A stretch of DNA of 42,814 nt, from contig NZ_JAOQJC010000057.1 in NCBI RefSeq assembly GCF_025567625.1, positions 1 through 42,814 on the forward strand, read 5' to 3'. The translations under genes and the position numbers were made by a program. The notes beneath the pieces are model-generated. The model was not told where the DNA came from. It searched no databases and saw only the letters and a list, made by a program, of their open reading frames with translations. This document shows, piece by piece, positions 8,201 through 16,158 of the stretch (position 1 is its first letter; each line of letters begins with the position of its first letter). The stretch comes from Paenibacillus sp. J5C2022 (lineage in GTDB: Bacteria > Bacillota > Bacilli > Paenibacillales > Paenibacillaceae).

Positions 8201-8671
8201 ATGGCATCCATCCCGATGGACAACGGACATGGCAAGGATGATATGGTGCATGTACAGACCAATATCGACGACATGAACCCCGAGCTGTGCCCCTATGTGG
8301 CGGAGAAGCTGATGGCTGCGGGCGCCCACGATGTCTACTGGATTCCCATTATTATGAAGAAGGGGCGTCCGGGTCTGCTATTGAACGTTCTGGTCCGCAA
8401 CAGCCTTCTCGAAGCCATTGAAACCGTCATTTTCGAGGAAACGACGACATTGGGACTTCGATACATGAAGACGGATTGCAAGGGACTTGAACGTTACTTC
8501 GAGCAAGTCGACACACCTTGGGGGGCCATCACGGTCAAGATCGCCATGCATAACGGCAAAGTGGTGCAGTTCTCCCCGGAATATGCGGACTGTGAAGCGG
8601 CCGCGCGCAGAAGCGGCATCCCGTTGAAGGACGTCTACGAAGCCGCCCGCAGGGGCTACGTCGCGGAATAA
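8201..8671 (+). CDS. Stand-alone LarC C-terminal domain (nickel-pincer cofactor insertion)
   Basis: A 156-residue protein matching the C-terminal part of LarC, the CTP-dependent enzyme that inserts nickel into the pincer nucleotide cofactor of lactate racemase and its relatives. Visible hallmarks are VQTNIDDMNPELCPYVAEKL, PIIMKKGRPGLLLNVL and ETTTLGLRY. Full-length LarC is about 400 residues; the His-rich N-terminal half is absent. The ATG at 8201 has a strong ribosome site (AAGGAGGAG) and its own promoter lies upstream, so this is not a broken tail of a longer gene. No larA, larB or larE gene is in the window. It converges with the deoxyhypusine-synthase-like gene, 35 bases away. Whether a lone C-terminal domain is active is unknown. 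Confidence 0.85.
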   Translation: MASIPMDNGHGKDDMVHVQTNIDDMNPELCPYVAEKLMAAGAHDVYWIPIIMKKGRPGLLLNVLVRNSLLEAIETVIFEETTTLGLRYMKTDCKGLERYFEQVDTPWGAITVKIAMHNGKVVQFSPEYADCEAAARRSGIPLKDVYEAARRGYVAE

Positions 8672-8706
8672 GCCTGTAGTGCCCCGAACCCCGGACATGC
8701 CCCGTG

Positions 8707-10674
8707 CTACGGATTTAGCATGCGCCCGAGCGCGGCGATCGTCTCCCTGTGCAGCCCTTCAAAGTGATAACCCTTCCCGCCCAGGCTTGTCGGGCGGTGA
8801 ATAATATTTTTCCTGGGCCGGTAATAGTAATCCCAATCCTCGTAGCCTACCTTCGCATGGTAGTCTCCCAGACGCACAATATCGAAGTTCGCCGTCATAA
8901 TGCGGCTGACGGTATGCCCCAGATTCCTGGAGATGGACAACGCCTTCAGGAACACCTCCGGCCCGGTGACGGTGGAGCCGAAGTTAAGGAATGCTCCGCC
9001 GTCCAGACCGGACACGGTATGTGCATAGATGCGGAAATCCCTGCCGCTTGCGCCGCCCTGAATGCCGTAATCGACATCGGGATGCTGCTGTATAGCGTCG
9101 GTTCCCAGCGTAATGTGGACCGTACATGGGATGCCCTGCTCCAGGCAAGCGAAGATCAGACTATACGCCTTATACGGATACAGCTCTCCCCTGTCCTCCA
9201 TGTCCTTCATCAAGCTCTCGCCATAGCCCAGTCCCTGCGCGTAACCCCGCTTCAGGCAATCGTGCATTCGCTCCCCCGGCTCCTTCCACATGCCCAGCCG
9301 GCCACGCTGCAGCGAGTCGGAATCGTCCTCCTCCGTATGCCCGAACGCAGCCAGCTCGTAGTCCTGGAAAGCGGCCGCGCCGTTCAGCGCGAGATGGGTA
9401 ATATAACCGCGCCGTATGAGAGAGATCAGCGCCGAATTCATACCGCTGCCTACGACATTGCCGCCCAGATTGACGAGTATGGAACGTCCCTCTTGCCTGG
9501 ACCGCTCCAATGCGGACAGGCATTCTCGAAAGGCCGGATCGGCCTCGCCGCTCCAGCCCTTCTCCTGCAGCTCGTCAAGCTTCCCGATTCCGCTCGCATG
9601 CAGACGGTCGGGCCTTGACGATACGGGATACAGCAGGTGCTCGTTCCTGTGAGGCGGCAGGGGCTTGCCGGGCGGTACGAATTCGGCTTCGAGCTCTTGC
9701 TTCCGCTGCAGCACCCGCCTGAACAGCTGCGGGATCGTCCGGTCGTGCAGCCCGTGGAACAGCAGCCCTTCCCCACCCAGCTTCTGCAGACGATCGATCA
9801 TATTGCGGCGCGGCCGATAATAATATTCCGATTGTTCCTCGCTTGGCGCCGTATCCGCCCATACCGGCACGATATCGAAGTTGGCCGCCGTAATGTCTCG
9901 CATGGGCAATCCCTTGTTGCGGCACAGACTCAATGCCTTCAGGAAAATTTCCGGCCCGGATATCGCGGAACCGAAGTTGAGGAAGACGCCGCCGTCCGCT
10001 AACCCCGCAATGGAGCTGCACATCGAATCGAAATCACGGCCGCTTGTGGCGCCGAGCGCTTCGAAATCAACGATGGGGTGCTGGTGGATAATATCCGTGC
10101 CGATGGAGATATGGCAAGTGTACGGAACGCCCGCCAGCTGGCATTGCACGAACACGCAGTCTTCGTAATGGGGGAAGCGCTGCGGATTCCGTTCCAGATA
10201 GCGGTATAGGCTCTCCCCATAGCCCCACCCTCGAGTCACCCCGTGCTGCACCGCTTCGTTCATGTACTTCCCCGTCTCCTCCCACATGCCGAAGGAGCCG
10301 TCTTCGATGGAAGCCGCCACATCCTCCGACGTCTCCCCCAGGAAGGCCAGCTCGAAATCGTGAATGCTCGTAGCCCCGTTGCCGGAGACATGCGTCAAGA
10401 TGCCGTGCCTCACCATCTCGATGACGTAACGCGACATCCCGTTCTTGATGACATGCGCCCCCATTGACCAGATGACAGGCTTTCCTGCCGCTCTCGCTTC
10501 CACAATCCGGTCGACCAGCCCGGCGAAAGCCGACTCTTCATTGCCTTGCACCGGCCAGGGTGAAATCTCATCCGTGTATGGCTGAGCCATATTGGCGATC
10601 GTCACCAAATTTTTGCGCGTGAACACAGAGTTCGTCTTCACACTCTGGAAAGAAAGCCTGGCATGCGTTTTCAT
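8707..10674 (-). CDS. Tandemly duplicated deoxyhypusine-synthase-like protein of unknown function
   Basis: A 655-residue protein made of two homologous halves, about residues 55-345 and 400-655. Each half repeats the same ordered motifs: GxxVxxxGM, a THxxxNGA segment with xxDxEL, GxxxxE, a GMWxExG segment, GxGYGESL, a cysteine-containing strand, T(I)HxxxGTDxIxQHP, GxxSGRDF, GGxFLNFGS, GPEVFLKALS, TANFDIV and a closing YYYRPRxN. The fold and the TTxGG-like motif recall deoxyhypusine synthase (NAD-dependent), and related single-unit bacterial proteins are sometimes given that name, but no archaeal/eukaryotic eIF5A substrate exists here. The ATG at 10674 is preceded by AAGGAGG and overlaps the mutarotase stop as ATGA, so translation is probably coupled. 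The operon also holds a mutarotase and a HAD phosphatase, which suggests a sugar-related role. The reaction is unknown. Confidence 0.6.
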   Translation of the reverse strand: MKTHARLSFQSVKTNSVFTRKNLVTIANMAQPYTDEISPWPVQGNEESAFAGLVDRIVEARAAGKPVIWSMGAHVIKNGMSRYVIEMVRHGILTHVSGNGATSIHDFELAFLGETSEDVAASIEDGSFGMWEETGKYMNEAVQHGVTRGWGYGESLYRYLERNPQRFPHYEDCVFVQCQLAGVPYTCHISIGTDIIHQHPIVDFEALGATSGRDFDSMCSSIAGLADGGVFLNFGSAISGPEIFLKALSLCRNKGLPMRDITAANFDIVPVWADTAPSEEQSEYYYRPRRNMIDRLQKLGGEGLLFHGLHDRTIPQLFRRVLQRKQELEAEFVPPGKPLPPHRNEHLLYPVSSRPDRLHASGIGKLDELQEKGWSGEADPAFRECLSALERSRQEGRSILVNLGGNVVGSGMNSALISLIRRGYITHLALNGAAAFQDYELAAFGHTEEDDSDSLQRGRLGMWKEPGERMHDCLKRGYAQGLGYGESLMKDMEDRGELYPYKAYSLIFACLEQGIPCTVHITLGTDAIQQHPDVDYGIQGGASGRDFRIYAHTVSGLDGGAFLNFGSTVTGPEVFLKALSISRNLGHTVSRIMTANFDIVRLGDYHAKVGYEDWDYYYRPRKNIIHRPTSLGGKGYHFEGLHRETIAALGRMLNP

Positions 10675-11654
10675 GACTGTGCCTCCTTCACTTGAATTTC
10701 CAGCCAGGAGCTTATGGCGCCGTGCGGCTCCAGTTGCAGTGCCTGACCGCTCGCCGCCGCCTCCGCCAGCGTAAGCTTCGGGAGCACGTTGAACATTTCC
10801 AGCCCGATATTGTATTCGCATGCGAAGAAAGGCGCATCCCGGTCGGCGGCGAAGTTCTGCCAGTACCATACGTAAGGCCATACAGCGTTATCCCAGCGTA
10901 CTTCAAGTCCCAGTCCGCTCTGTTCCCTCTGATGGACGCTGTATCGCCCCTCCGGCGCGCGAATCGCAAGCAGCTCGCGCTTCGTACCGGCAGGTGCCAT
11001 CCGCGACAGGTCAACGAATTCCCCGTCTTGCTCCGCCTCGGGCCACGGCCATCGGCTGCCTGTAACGGGATGGATCACCTCGGCTCCCGGCGGGAAAGCG
11101 ACTTCGGCTCCCGGCTGCAAGAAGGGGGCGCCGTAGGCGAGATGATATCCCCAGTTCGTCTCCAAGGCGACAGGCGCTTCATTGGTTACAGTCTCGTCTA
11201 TTCTGACCGTCGCCTCGCCGCTTCGGAGCGCAATCACCTTGCGAATATGCAGCGGAAGCGAGCGCAGCTGATGTGTAAGCGCGATCCGCACTTCCTCCGC
11301 CTCGTCCTGAATAACGCTCATCTCCCAAGGTGCGACAGCCGCCTCGCCCCGATGAACGAGCGCACCGCGATACTCATGCGTATAGCTGACTTCCGGAATC
11401 ATCTCCTGCCAGCCGCCGGGATAGGTCATCTGATAATCGGGATACAGCGCATGCGGGGGCTGGAAGCCAAGCCTCGACTGCCAGATGAAGTCCGTATCGC
11501 TAGGCTTGTGCAGCCATCTTGCCGGCTCGCCTCCGCGATCAAGAAGGAGCCATATTTGAAGCTTCTCATTCTCCAGTACCACTGCCCGATGCCGCTTGAA
11601 CGTCATATCCGAGACGATGCGACAGCCGTAATTCCTCTCTCTCAACTGGCTCAC
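10671..11654 (-). CDS. Aldose-1-epimerase-like (galactose mutarotase fold) protein
   Basis: A 327-residue protein that looks like the galactose-mutarotase beta-sandwich family. Indicators are LLDRGGEPARWLHK near residue 40, LYPDYQMTYPGGWQEMIPE around 90, a central NWGYHLAYGAPFL with His, and a WYWQNF segment near 265. It may interconvert sugar anomers or bind a sugar, but key catalytic residues cannot be confirmed by eye. It starts with GTG, preceded by GAGGGAGAG, ten bases after the HAD gene, and its stop overlaps the start of the deoxyhypusine-synthase-like gene. It is the middle gene of a three-gene operon. Confidence 0.65.
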   Translation of the reverse strand: MSQLRERNYGCRIVSDMTFKRHRAVVLENEKLQIWLLLDRGGEPARWLHKPSDTDFIWQSRLGFQPPHALYPDYQMTYPGGWQEMIPEVSYTHEYRGALVHRGEAAVAPWEMSVIQDEAEEVRIALTHQLRSLPLHIRKVIALRSGEATVRIDETVTNEAPVALETNWGYHLAYGAPFLQPGAEVAFPPGAEVIHPVTGSRWPWPEAEQDGEFVDLSRMAPAGTKRELLAIRAPEGRYSVHQREQSGLGLEVRWDNAVWPYVWYWQNFAADRDAPFFACEYNIGLEMFNVLPKLTLAEAAASGQALQLEPHGAISSWLEIQVKEAQS

Positions 11655-11664
11655 CTCTCCCTCT

Positions 11665-12447
11665 TTACAGCTCCAGCCTGCCCAGCCACTCCTCCATATT
11701 CTGAAAATCGCCCGCTATCCAATCCGCGCCGGCCGCTTGCAGCCGGGTCAGCTTAACGGGATTGACGCCTTCCCGCCGCCTCTCGTCACTGGCCAGTCCC
11801 AGCGCCAGCGCTCCCCGCTGCCGGGCAAGCCCGATCTCCACCTTGCCGTCGCCGATAACGGCCAGCTGTCGTGCAGACAGTCCACTATTGTCCATCAGCT
11901 CCGCCAGCACCTTCTCCTTGGAGCACTCCGCCTTGCCTACCGGCGCTCCCGCGATCGTTCGAAAGAAGCCCGCAACGCCAAGCGCTTCGGCTTCCCTCAG
12001 CACATCGGGATGATCGGTGCCGCTGGCGATCAGCATCGCGACGCCCCGCTCCTGAAGCGCTTTCAGAAAGGGCAGCGCCCCTTTCATCAAATAGTTCTCG
12101 CGCCGCTCCGCACCCTTCTCTATCAAATTAAGCCGCTTCTCCACCCTCTCCAGCAGCCGTCGATTGTACTCCGCTTTATAGGACCACTCGTCCAGCACCT
12201 TCCCGTTCCATCCTTTGCGGCGCACCGTCTCCGACAGCCAGCGCATCTGATAGACCGTCTGAATGCCGGCGGACTCATTGATGTAGTCCTCAATTTCACG
12301 ATCAAGGGCAGCATCTTCTTCCGGCTCCAGCTGCGCGGCTCCCCTAATGCACTCCTTCATGAAAGGGGCCATTACTTCCTCCCAGCCGGATCGCAGCGTA
12401 GACAGTGTTCCATCAAAGTCGAACAACACGCTCGTTAGCTCCTTCAT
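11665..12447 (-). CDS. HAD-family phosphatase
   Basis: A 260-residue haloacid dehalogenase-type hydrolase, likely a cytoplasmic sugar-phosphate phosphatase. Motif I is FDFDGTLS near residue 10 (Asp nucleophile and DxD acid/base). A helical cap of about 100 residues follows. Motif II is LIASGTDHPDV, and motif IV is VIGDGKVEIGLA. The cap makes it a phosphoglucomutase/phosphatase-type HAD rather than the HisB-like GmhB phosphatase. The ATG at 12447 has AAGGAGGG upstream. It is the first gene of the operon with the mutarotase and the deoxyhypusine-synthase-like gene, transcribed from a promoter at 12486-12514. Confidence 0.85.
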   Translation of the reverse strand: MKELTSVLFDFDGTLSTLRSGWEEVMAPFMKECIRGAAQLEPEEDAALDREIEDYINESAGIQTVYQMRWLSETVRRKGWNGKVLDEWSYKAEYNRRLLERVEKRLNLIEKGAERRENYLMKGALPFLKALQERGVAMLIASGTDHPDVLREAEALGVAGFFRTIAGAPVGKAECSKEKVLAELMDNSGLSARQLAVIGDGKVEIGLARQRGALALGLASDERRREGVNPVKLTRLQAAGADWIAGDFQNMEEWLGRLEL

Positions 12448-12465
12448 TTTGCCCTCCTTATTATC

Positions 12466-12485
12466 TTATTGATTAAATTTATTTC
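12466..12485. promoter_or_regulatory. Candidate ROK operator at the HAD operon start
   Basis: TTATTGATTAAATTTATTTC lies directly next to the -10 box at 12486-12491, covering the transcription start. It shares the TTATTSATTAA core with 5926-5947 and 22144-22163, and the position fits repression. Confidence 0.55.
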
Positions 12486-12514
12486 AGTATAGCTGCAATC
12501 TCCGTACTTGTAAA
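12486..12514 (-). promoter_or_regulatory. Sigma-A promoter of the HAD-mutarotase operon
   Basis: On the minus strand TTTACA (12509-12514), a 17-base spacer and TATACT (12486-12491). Confidence 0.75.
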
Positions 12515-12774
12515 GATTATAATCGCGGCGAAAACCGGAAATCATTCTGCCGATTTCATTTGACAACTTGGAAATTCCTGCTACTATGGAGTTATTAATC
12601 TTACTGATTGAGATAATAACTGCCAACATCTTTCAAAATCGTGCGGCGGACTGCTAAATGGATTTTTTGTCATGAAATAAAGCTGAAACCGTCGTTGCAT
12701 TCGCTCCAAATGGAATTCGTGCAGTTAAATCAGGCCAAATCGCACAATATTCCCATTATCGGCCGAATTAACAG

Positions 12775-12949
12775 CATGGAATCCAGTTATTTGCGACAAG
12801 CAGGGGCAGATCGAGCACAGTAATGACATGGAATCCAGTTATTTGCGACAAGCAGGGGCAGATCGAGCACAGTAATGACATGGAATCCAGTTATTTACGG
12901 CAAGCAGGAGCAACTCGAGCACGATAATGACATGGAATCCAGTTATTGG
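12775..12949. repeat. 52-base tandem repeat, three copies and a partial
   Basis: Units beginning CATGGAATCCAGTTATT start at 12775, 12827, 12879 and 12931 (partial). The first two are nearly identical and the third has diverged at several positions. It fills the gap between the HAD operon promoter and the ROK kinase gene. The ORFs across it have no support. Confidence 0.92.
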
Positions 12950-12986
12950 CAGTCAGACAAGTTGAATCTACGAATGCTGCTTCGGG

Positions 12987-13051
12987 TCATACGCCACGCT
13001 CTGCCATCCGGAAATTAGTCATACGTCACGCTCTATCGTTCCGGAAATTAG
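12987..13051. repeat. 32/33-base direct repeat, two copies
   Basis: TCATACGYCACGCTCT followed by TCCGGAAATTAG occurs at 12987-13018 and again at 13019-13051. It lies 40 bases upstream of the ROK kinase start and could affect its transcription. No promoter was clear here. Confidence 0.75.
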
Positions 13052-13091
13052 AGGAATTATGCTACTAAGACCAATAGGAGGCTGATATGCA

Positions 13092-14051
13092 ATGGATACA
13101 ATTATCGGCGGCATTGACATTGGGGGAACCAAATGCGCTGTCGTAATCGGAAAGGTGCGACAGGGCGAAGTGAGCATTATCGACAAAGTTATGTACCCCA
13201 CTATGCCGTCGCCCGAAGATGCGGTTGCCGACTTCATTCGGCGCCTGCGCCTGATCATGGAGCGCCATCGCATAACGAAGCTGGATGCGGTGGGCATCAG
13301 CTGCGGCGGGCCGCTGGACAGCAAGCGCGGCTTAGTCCTCTCCCCTCCCAACCTGCCGCATTGGGACCGCATCGATGTCATCTCCCCGATCAGCAGCGCC
13401 TTCGGAGCTCCCGTCGCCCTGCAGAACGATGCCAACGCTTGCGCGCTCGCAGAATGGAAGTGGGGAGCCGGCCGCGGCGCGGACAATATGATATTCCTTA
13501 CGTTCGGAACCGGCATGGGGGCGGGCCTTATTCTAGGCGGGCAGCTCTATTCCGGCACGAATGATATGGCCGGCGAAGTGGGGCATATCCGCCTTGCTCC
13601 CGACGGACCTATAGGCTATGGGAAGAACGGCTCCTTCGAAGGCTTCTGCAGCGGGGGCGGCATCGCCAATCTGGCGCGGACGATGGCCCGGGACAGGCTG
13701 GCGGCGGGAGAGGCTCCGCTATTCTGCCCTCATCTCGGTCAGCTCGATGGCATCACCGCGAAGTCGGTAAGCGAAGCCGCACAGCAAGGCGATCCGCTCG
13801 CACTCGACATTTATCGTATTGTGGGGACGAAGCTGGGCAACGGGCTGGCTATGCTGATCGATCTGCTGAATCCGGAGATCATCGTCATCGGCAGCATCTA
13901 TGCCAGACAGCGCGCTCTGCTGGAGCCGCTCGTCATGGAGCAGCTGCGGCGGGAGGCGCTGCCGCAAGCCTTGGCCAGCTGCAGAATTGTGCCGGCCGGG
14001 CTGGGAGAGCAAGTCGGCGACTATGCCAGCTTATCCGTAGCACACCCATAA
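13092..14051 (+). CDS. ROK-family sugar kinase
   Basis: A 319-residue kinase without a DNA-binding domain, likely phosphorylating a hexose with ATP in the cytoplasm. The N-terminus has the phosphate loop GGIDIGGTKCAVV, then CGGPLD, NDANACALAEW with the catalytic-type Asp, FGTGMGAGLI, and GEVGHIRL with the family His. The usual ROK zinc motif CxCGxxGCxE is replaced by GYGKNGSFEGFCSGGG, with only one Cys, so the structural zinc site appears altered. The ATG at 13092 has AGGAGG ten bases upstream. It precedes the ABC importer operon and shares the direction, but a separate promoter lies between. Substrate (mannose, fructose or glucose) is a guess. Confidence 0.88.
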   Translation: MDTIIGGIDIGGTKCAVVIGKVRQGEVSIIDKVMYPTMPSPEDAVADFIRRLRLIMERHRITKLDAVGISCGGPLDSKRGLVLSPPNLPHWDRIDVISPISSAFGAPVALQNDANACALAEWKWGAGRGADNMIFLTFGTGMGAGLILGGQLYSGTNDMAGEVGHIRLAPDGPIGYGKNGSFEGFCSGGGIANLARTMARDRLAAGEAPLFCPHLGQLDGITAKSVSEAAQQGDPLALDIYRIVGTKLGNGLAMLIDLLNPEIIVIGSIYARQRALLEPLVMEQLRREALPQALASCRIVPAGLGEQVGDYASLSVAHP

Positions 14052-14067
14052 TCCTCCAGTTTTACGG

Positions 14068-14096
14068 TTGACAGCGCTTGTCTATGGCTATATACT
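14068..14096 (+). promoter_or_regulatory. Sigma-A promoter of the sugar ABC importer operon
   Basis: TTGACA (14068-14073), a 17-base spacer and TATACT (14091-14096). The -35 box overlaps the palindromic TGACAGCGCTTGTC at 14069-14082. Confidence 0.8.
14069..14082. promoter_or_regulatory. Degenerate cre or LacI-type operator over the -35 box
   Basis: TGACAGCGCTTGTC; its reverse complement shares 11 of 14 bases with the perfect cre at 14217-14230. Overlap with the -35 box would favour repression. Confidence 0.4.
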
Positions 14097-14128
14097 GTCC
14101 ATATTCGCGTCACTGCAGTTCTATCGCT

Positions 14129-14150
14129 CGTTTAATTTACTTAATCTTTA
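14129..14150. promoter_or_regulatory. ROK-operator-like site in the importer leader
   Basis: The minus strand reads AAAGATTAAGTAAATTAAAC, close to the ATTAAGTAATATAAAC part of the site at 5926-5947. It lies about 35 bases after the -10 box. Confidence 0.35.
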
Positions 14151-14216
14151 AACAAAAGAAAAAGGGGGCTTTCTTATCACAATTGCTGTCGTTGCCACTG
14201 TATCATCCAGTTTAAT

Positions 14217-14230
14217 TGTAAGCGCTGTCA
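14217..14230. promoter_or_regulatory. cre site (CcpA binding), perfect consensus
   Basis: TGTAAGCGCTGTCA matches TGWAANCGNTNWCA at every position. It is in the leader, about 120 bases after the promoter and 38 bases before the first permease start, so bound CcpA would act as a roadblock in the presence of a preferred sugar. Confidence 0.7.
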
Positions 14231-14267
14231 GTAGGGAGTCATTATTTCAAGCTTGCGAGGTGATCCT

Positions 14268-15212
14268 TTGAACACACAAGTTTCCTTGAAGCCTAACCCG
14301 AAGTACAAGCCAAGCCCTGTGAAGTCCATTATCAAAAATCGCTGGCTGTATTTTATGCTGTTGCCCGGTGTTTTATTTTTTATCGTATTCAAGTACATTC
14401 CCATGTACGGCATCATCATCGCTTTCCAGAACTATCAGCCGTTTCTCGGGATTGGCGGCAGCGAGTGGGTAGGATTATACCATTTCGAAAGATTGTTCAC
14501 AGAGCCTTCCTTCTTCCAGCTCTTCCGCAACACACTCATCTTGGCCGTGTACCAGCTTGTCTTCTTCTTCCCGCTGCCGATCGTCATGGCGCTTATGCTG
14601 AATGAGATACGGATTGCCGCTTACAAGCGAATCATGCAGACGATGATCTATGTGCCCCATTTCATCTCCTGGGTCGTTATCATCGGTATTGTCTACGTGC
14701 TGTTCGGCACGCAGAACGGCGTCATTAACGGAATCATTGGCGAATTGGGCGGCGAGAAGATCAACTTCCTGCTAAGCACCGACTGGCTAAGACCGCTTCT
14801 GGTCATGCAGTGGATATGGAAGGAGGCGGGCTGGGGCACGATCATTTATTTGGCGGCGCTTGCCGGCGTCGATCAGCAGCAATACGAATCCGCCGTTATC
14901 GACGGCGCGAACCGCTTCCGACAGATGTGGCATATTACCTTGCCGTCCATACGCAGCACCATCGTCATACTGCTCATTCTCCATATGGGAAGCTTCCTGG
15001 ATAACGGCTTCGAGCAAATCTTCCTTATGCTGAACGATTTGAACCGCGAAGTCGGGGAAGTATTCGATACCTACGTCTACACTTCGGGAATAGCCAAGGG
15101 CGCCTACAGCTACGGAACGGCTGTTGGACTATTCAAATCAGTCGTCGGTCTCATTCTCGTCGGCATTTCCAATCATTTGGCCAAAAAATTTGGAGAAGAA
15201 GGCATTTTCTAA
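14268..15212 (+). CDS. Sugar ABC transporter permease, LplB type
   Basis: A 314-residue inner-membrane permease with about six transmembrane segments. The N-terminus (LYFMLLPGVLFFIVFKYIPMYGIIIAFQNY) is typical of the LplB/YtcP-associated oligosaccharide importers of Paenibacillus and Bacillus. The EAA loop is seen near AALAGVDQQQYESAVIDGANRFRQMWHITLP (the EAA-G pattern). The TTG at 14268 was chosen because GAGGTGA lies five bases upstream; the in-frame TTG at 14253 overlaps that site. First gene of permease-permease-binding protein, with no ATPase gene nearby, so a shared MsmX-like ATPase is probably used. Confidence 0.92.
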   Translation: MNTQVSLKPNPKYKPSPVKSIIKNRWLYFMLLPGVLFFIVFKYIPMYGIIIAFQNYQPFLGIGGSEWVGLYHFERLFTEPSFFQLFRNTLILAVYQLVFFFPLPIVMALMLNEIRIAAYKRIMQTMIYVPHFISWVVIIGIVYVLFGTQNGVINGIIGELGGEKINFLLSTDWLRPLLVMQWIWKEAGWGTIIYLAALAGVDQQQYESAVIDGANRFRQMWHITLPSIRSTIVILLILHMGSFLDNGFEQIFLMLNDLNREVGEVFDTYVYTSGIAKGAYSYGTAVGLFKSVVGLILVGISNHLAKKFGEEGIF

Positions 15213-15230
15213 ATTGGGAGGTGTGAATCC

Positions 15231-16115
15231 ATGAGATACAAATACCGTGCTTCACTGCTGGAGAAGCTTTTCGATGGCTCCAATTATCTGTTTCTTACCG
15301 TCTTTTCCATCATGACCGTACTCCCCTTTCTCTACGTCGTCGCCGCATCGTTCACGGCACCCGAGGAAGTGCTGTCCCGCGACTTTATTCTTATCCCTCA
15401 TTCCTTTTCGATAGACGCCTACAAATATATTTTGTCTGCCGACACAGTGCTGAAGAGCATCTTCGTCACGATATACGTCACCATCGTCGGGACATTGTGC
15501 AATCTGGTGTTCACGACTCTGATGGCGTATCCTCTCGCAAGGAAGGATCTGCTGGGGCGGCGCACCATGATGTTCCTGATCCTGTTCACGATGCTGTTCA
15601 GCGGCGGAATGATTCCGACCTTCCTGATCGTGAAGGAAGTCGGATTGCTCAACTCGCTTTGGTCGCTAATTATTCCTGGCGCCATCAGCGCTTTCAACTT
15701 GATCGTCATGAAGAACTTCTTTCAGAATCTTCCCGAGGGCATTGAGGAATCTGCGAAGATAGACGGCTGCAACGATCTGCTTATTCTGATTCGCATCGTG
15801 CTTCCCTTGTCCATGCCGGCCATCGCCACCTTCGGCCTGTTCTACGCAGTCGGGCATTGGAACAGTTACTTCGGCGCCGTCCTCTACTTGAGCGATCCCG
15901 ATAAATGGCCGCTGCAAGTACTGCTCAGGAAGGTCGTTATATTAGCGCAAGGAGGTGTGGGAGATTCCGATTTGTTCAACGAAAGCTTCGTGCCGCCGTC
16001 GTTAACCGTCAAGTATGCCATTATCGTCATCTCGACGGTGCCGATTCTTCTCGTTTATCCGTTCTTGCAGAAGCACTTTACGAAAGGGGTACTGCTTGGT
16101 TCTGTCAAAGGATAA
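15231..16115 (+). CDS. Sugar ABC transporter permease, YtcP type
   Basis: A 294-residue partner permease with about six membrane segments. The start is a conventional ATG with GGGAGGTG upstream, 18 bases after the first permease. FLTVFSIMTVLPFLYVVAASFTAPEEV is the first-helix hallmark. EAA-type loop: EESAKIDGCNDLLILIRIVLPLS. LGSVKG at the C-terminus is typical of this subfamily. It forms the membrane channel with the LplB-like subunit to bring oligosaccharides into the cell. Confidence 0.93.
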   Translation: MRYKYRASLLEKLFDGSNYLFLTVFSIMTVLPFLYVVAASFTAPEEVLSRDFILIPHSFSIDAYKYILSADTVLKSIFVTIYVTIVGTLCNLVFTTLMAYPLARKDLLGRRTMMFLILFTMLFSGGMIPTFLIVKEVGLLNSLWSLIIPGAISAFNLIVMKNFFQNLPEGIEESAKIDGCNDLLILIRIVLPLSMPAIATFGLFYAVGHWNSYFGAVLYLSDPDKWPLQVLLRKVVILAQGGVGDSDLFNESFVPPSLTVKYAIIVISTVPILLVYPFLQKHFTKGVLLGSVKG

Positions 16116-16158
16116 GGCAGGGTGCAAGCGGCAAAGCAAAGAAAAGGGAGGCAATCCA

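Noticed and set aside
12444..12629. A 61-codon minus-strand ORF upstream of the HAD gene
   Set aside because: It lies across the promoter and operator, has no ribosome site and no similarity.
12775..13051. CRISPR-like array upstream of the ROK kinase
   Set aside because: The units are contiguous tandem repeats with no unique spacers, and no cas genes are present.
14253..14267. Upstream TTG start for the first permease
   Set aside because: It overlaps the ribosome binding site GAGGTGA that serves the TTG at 14268.
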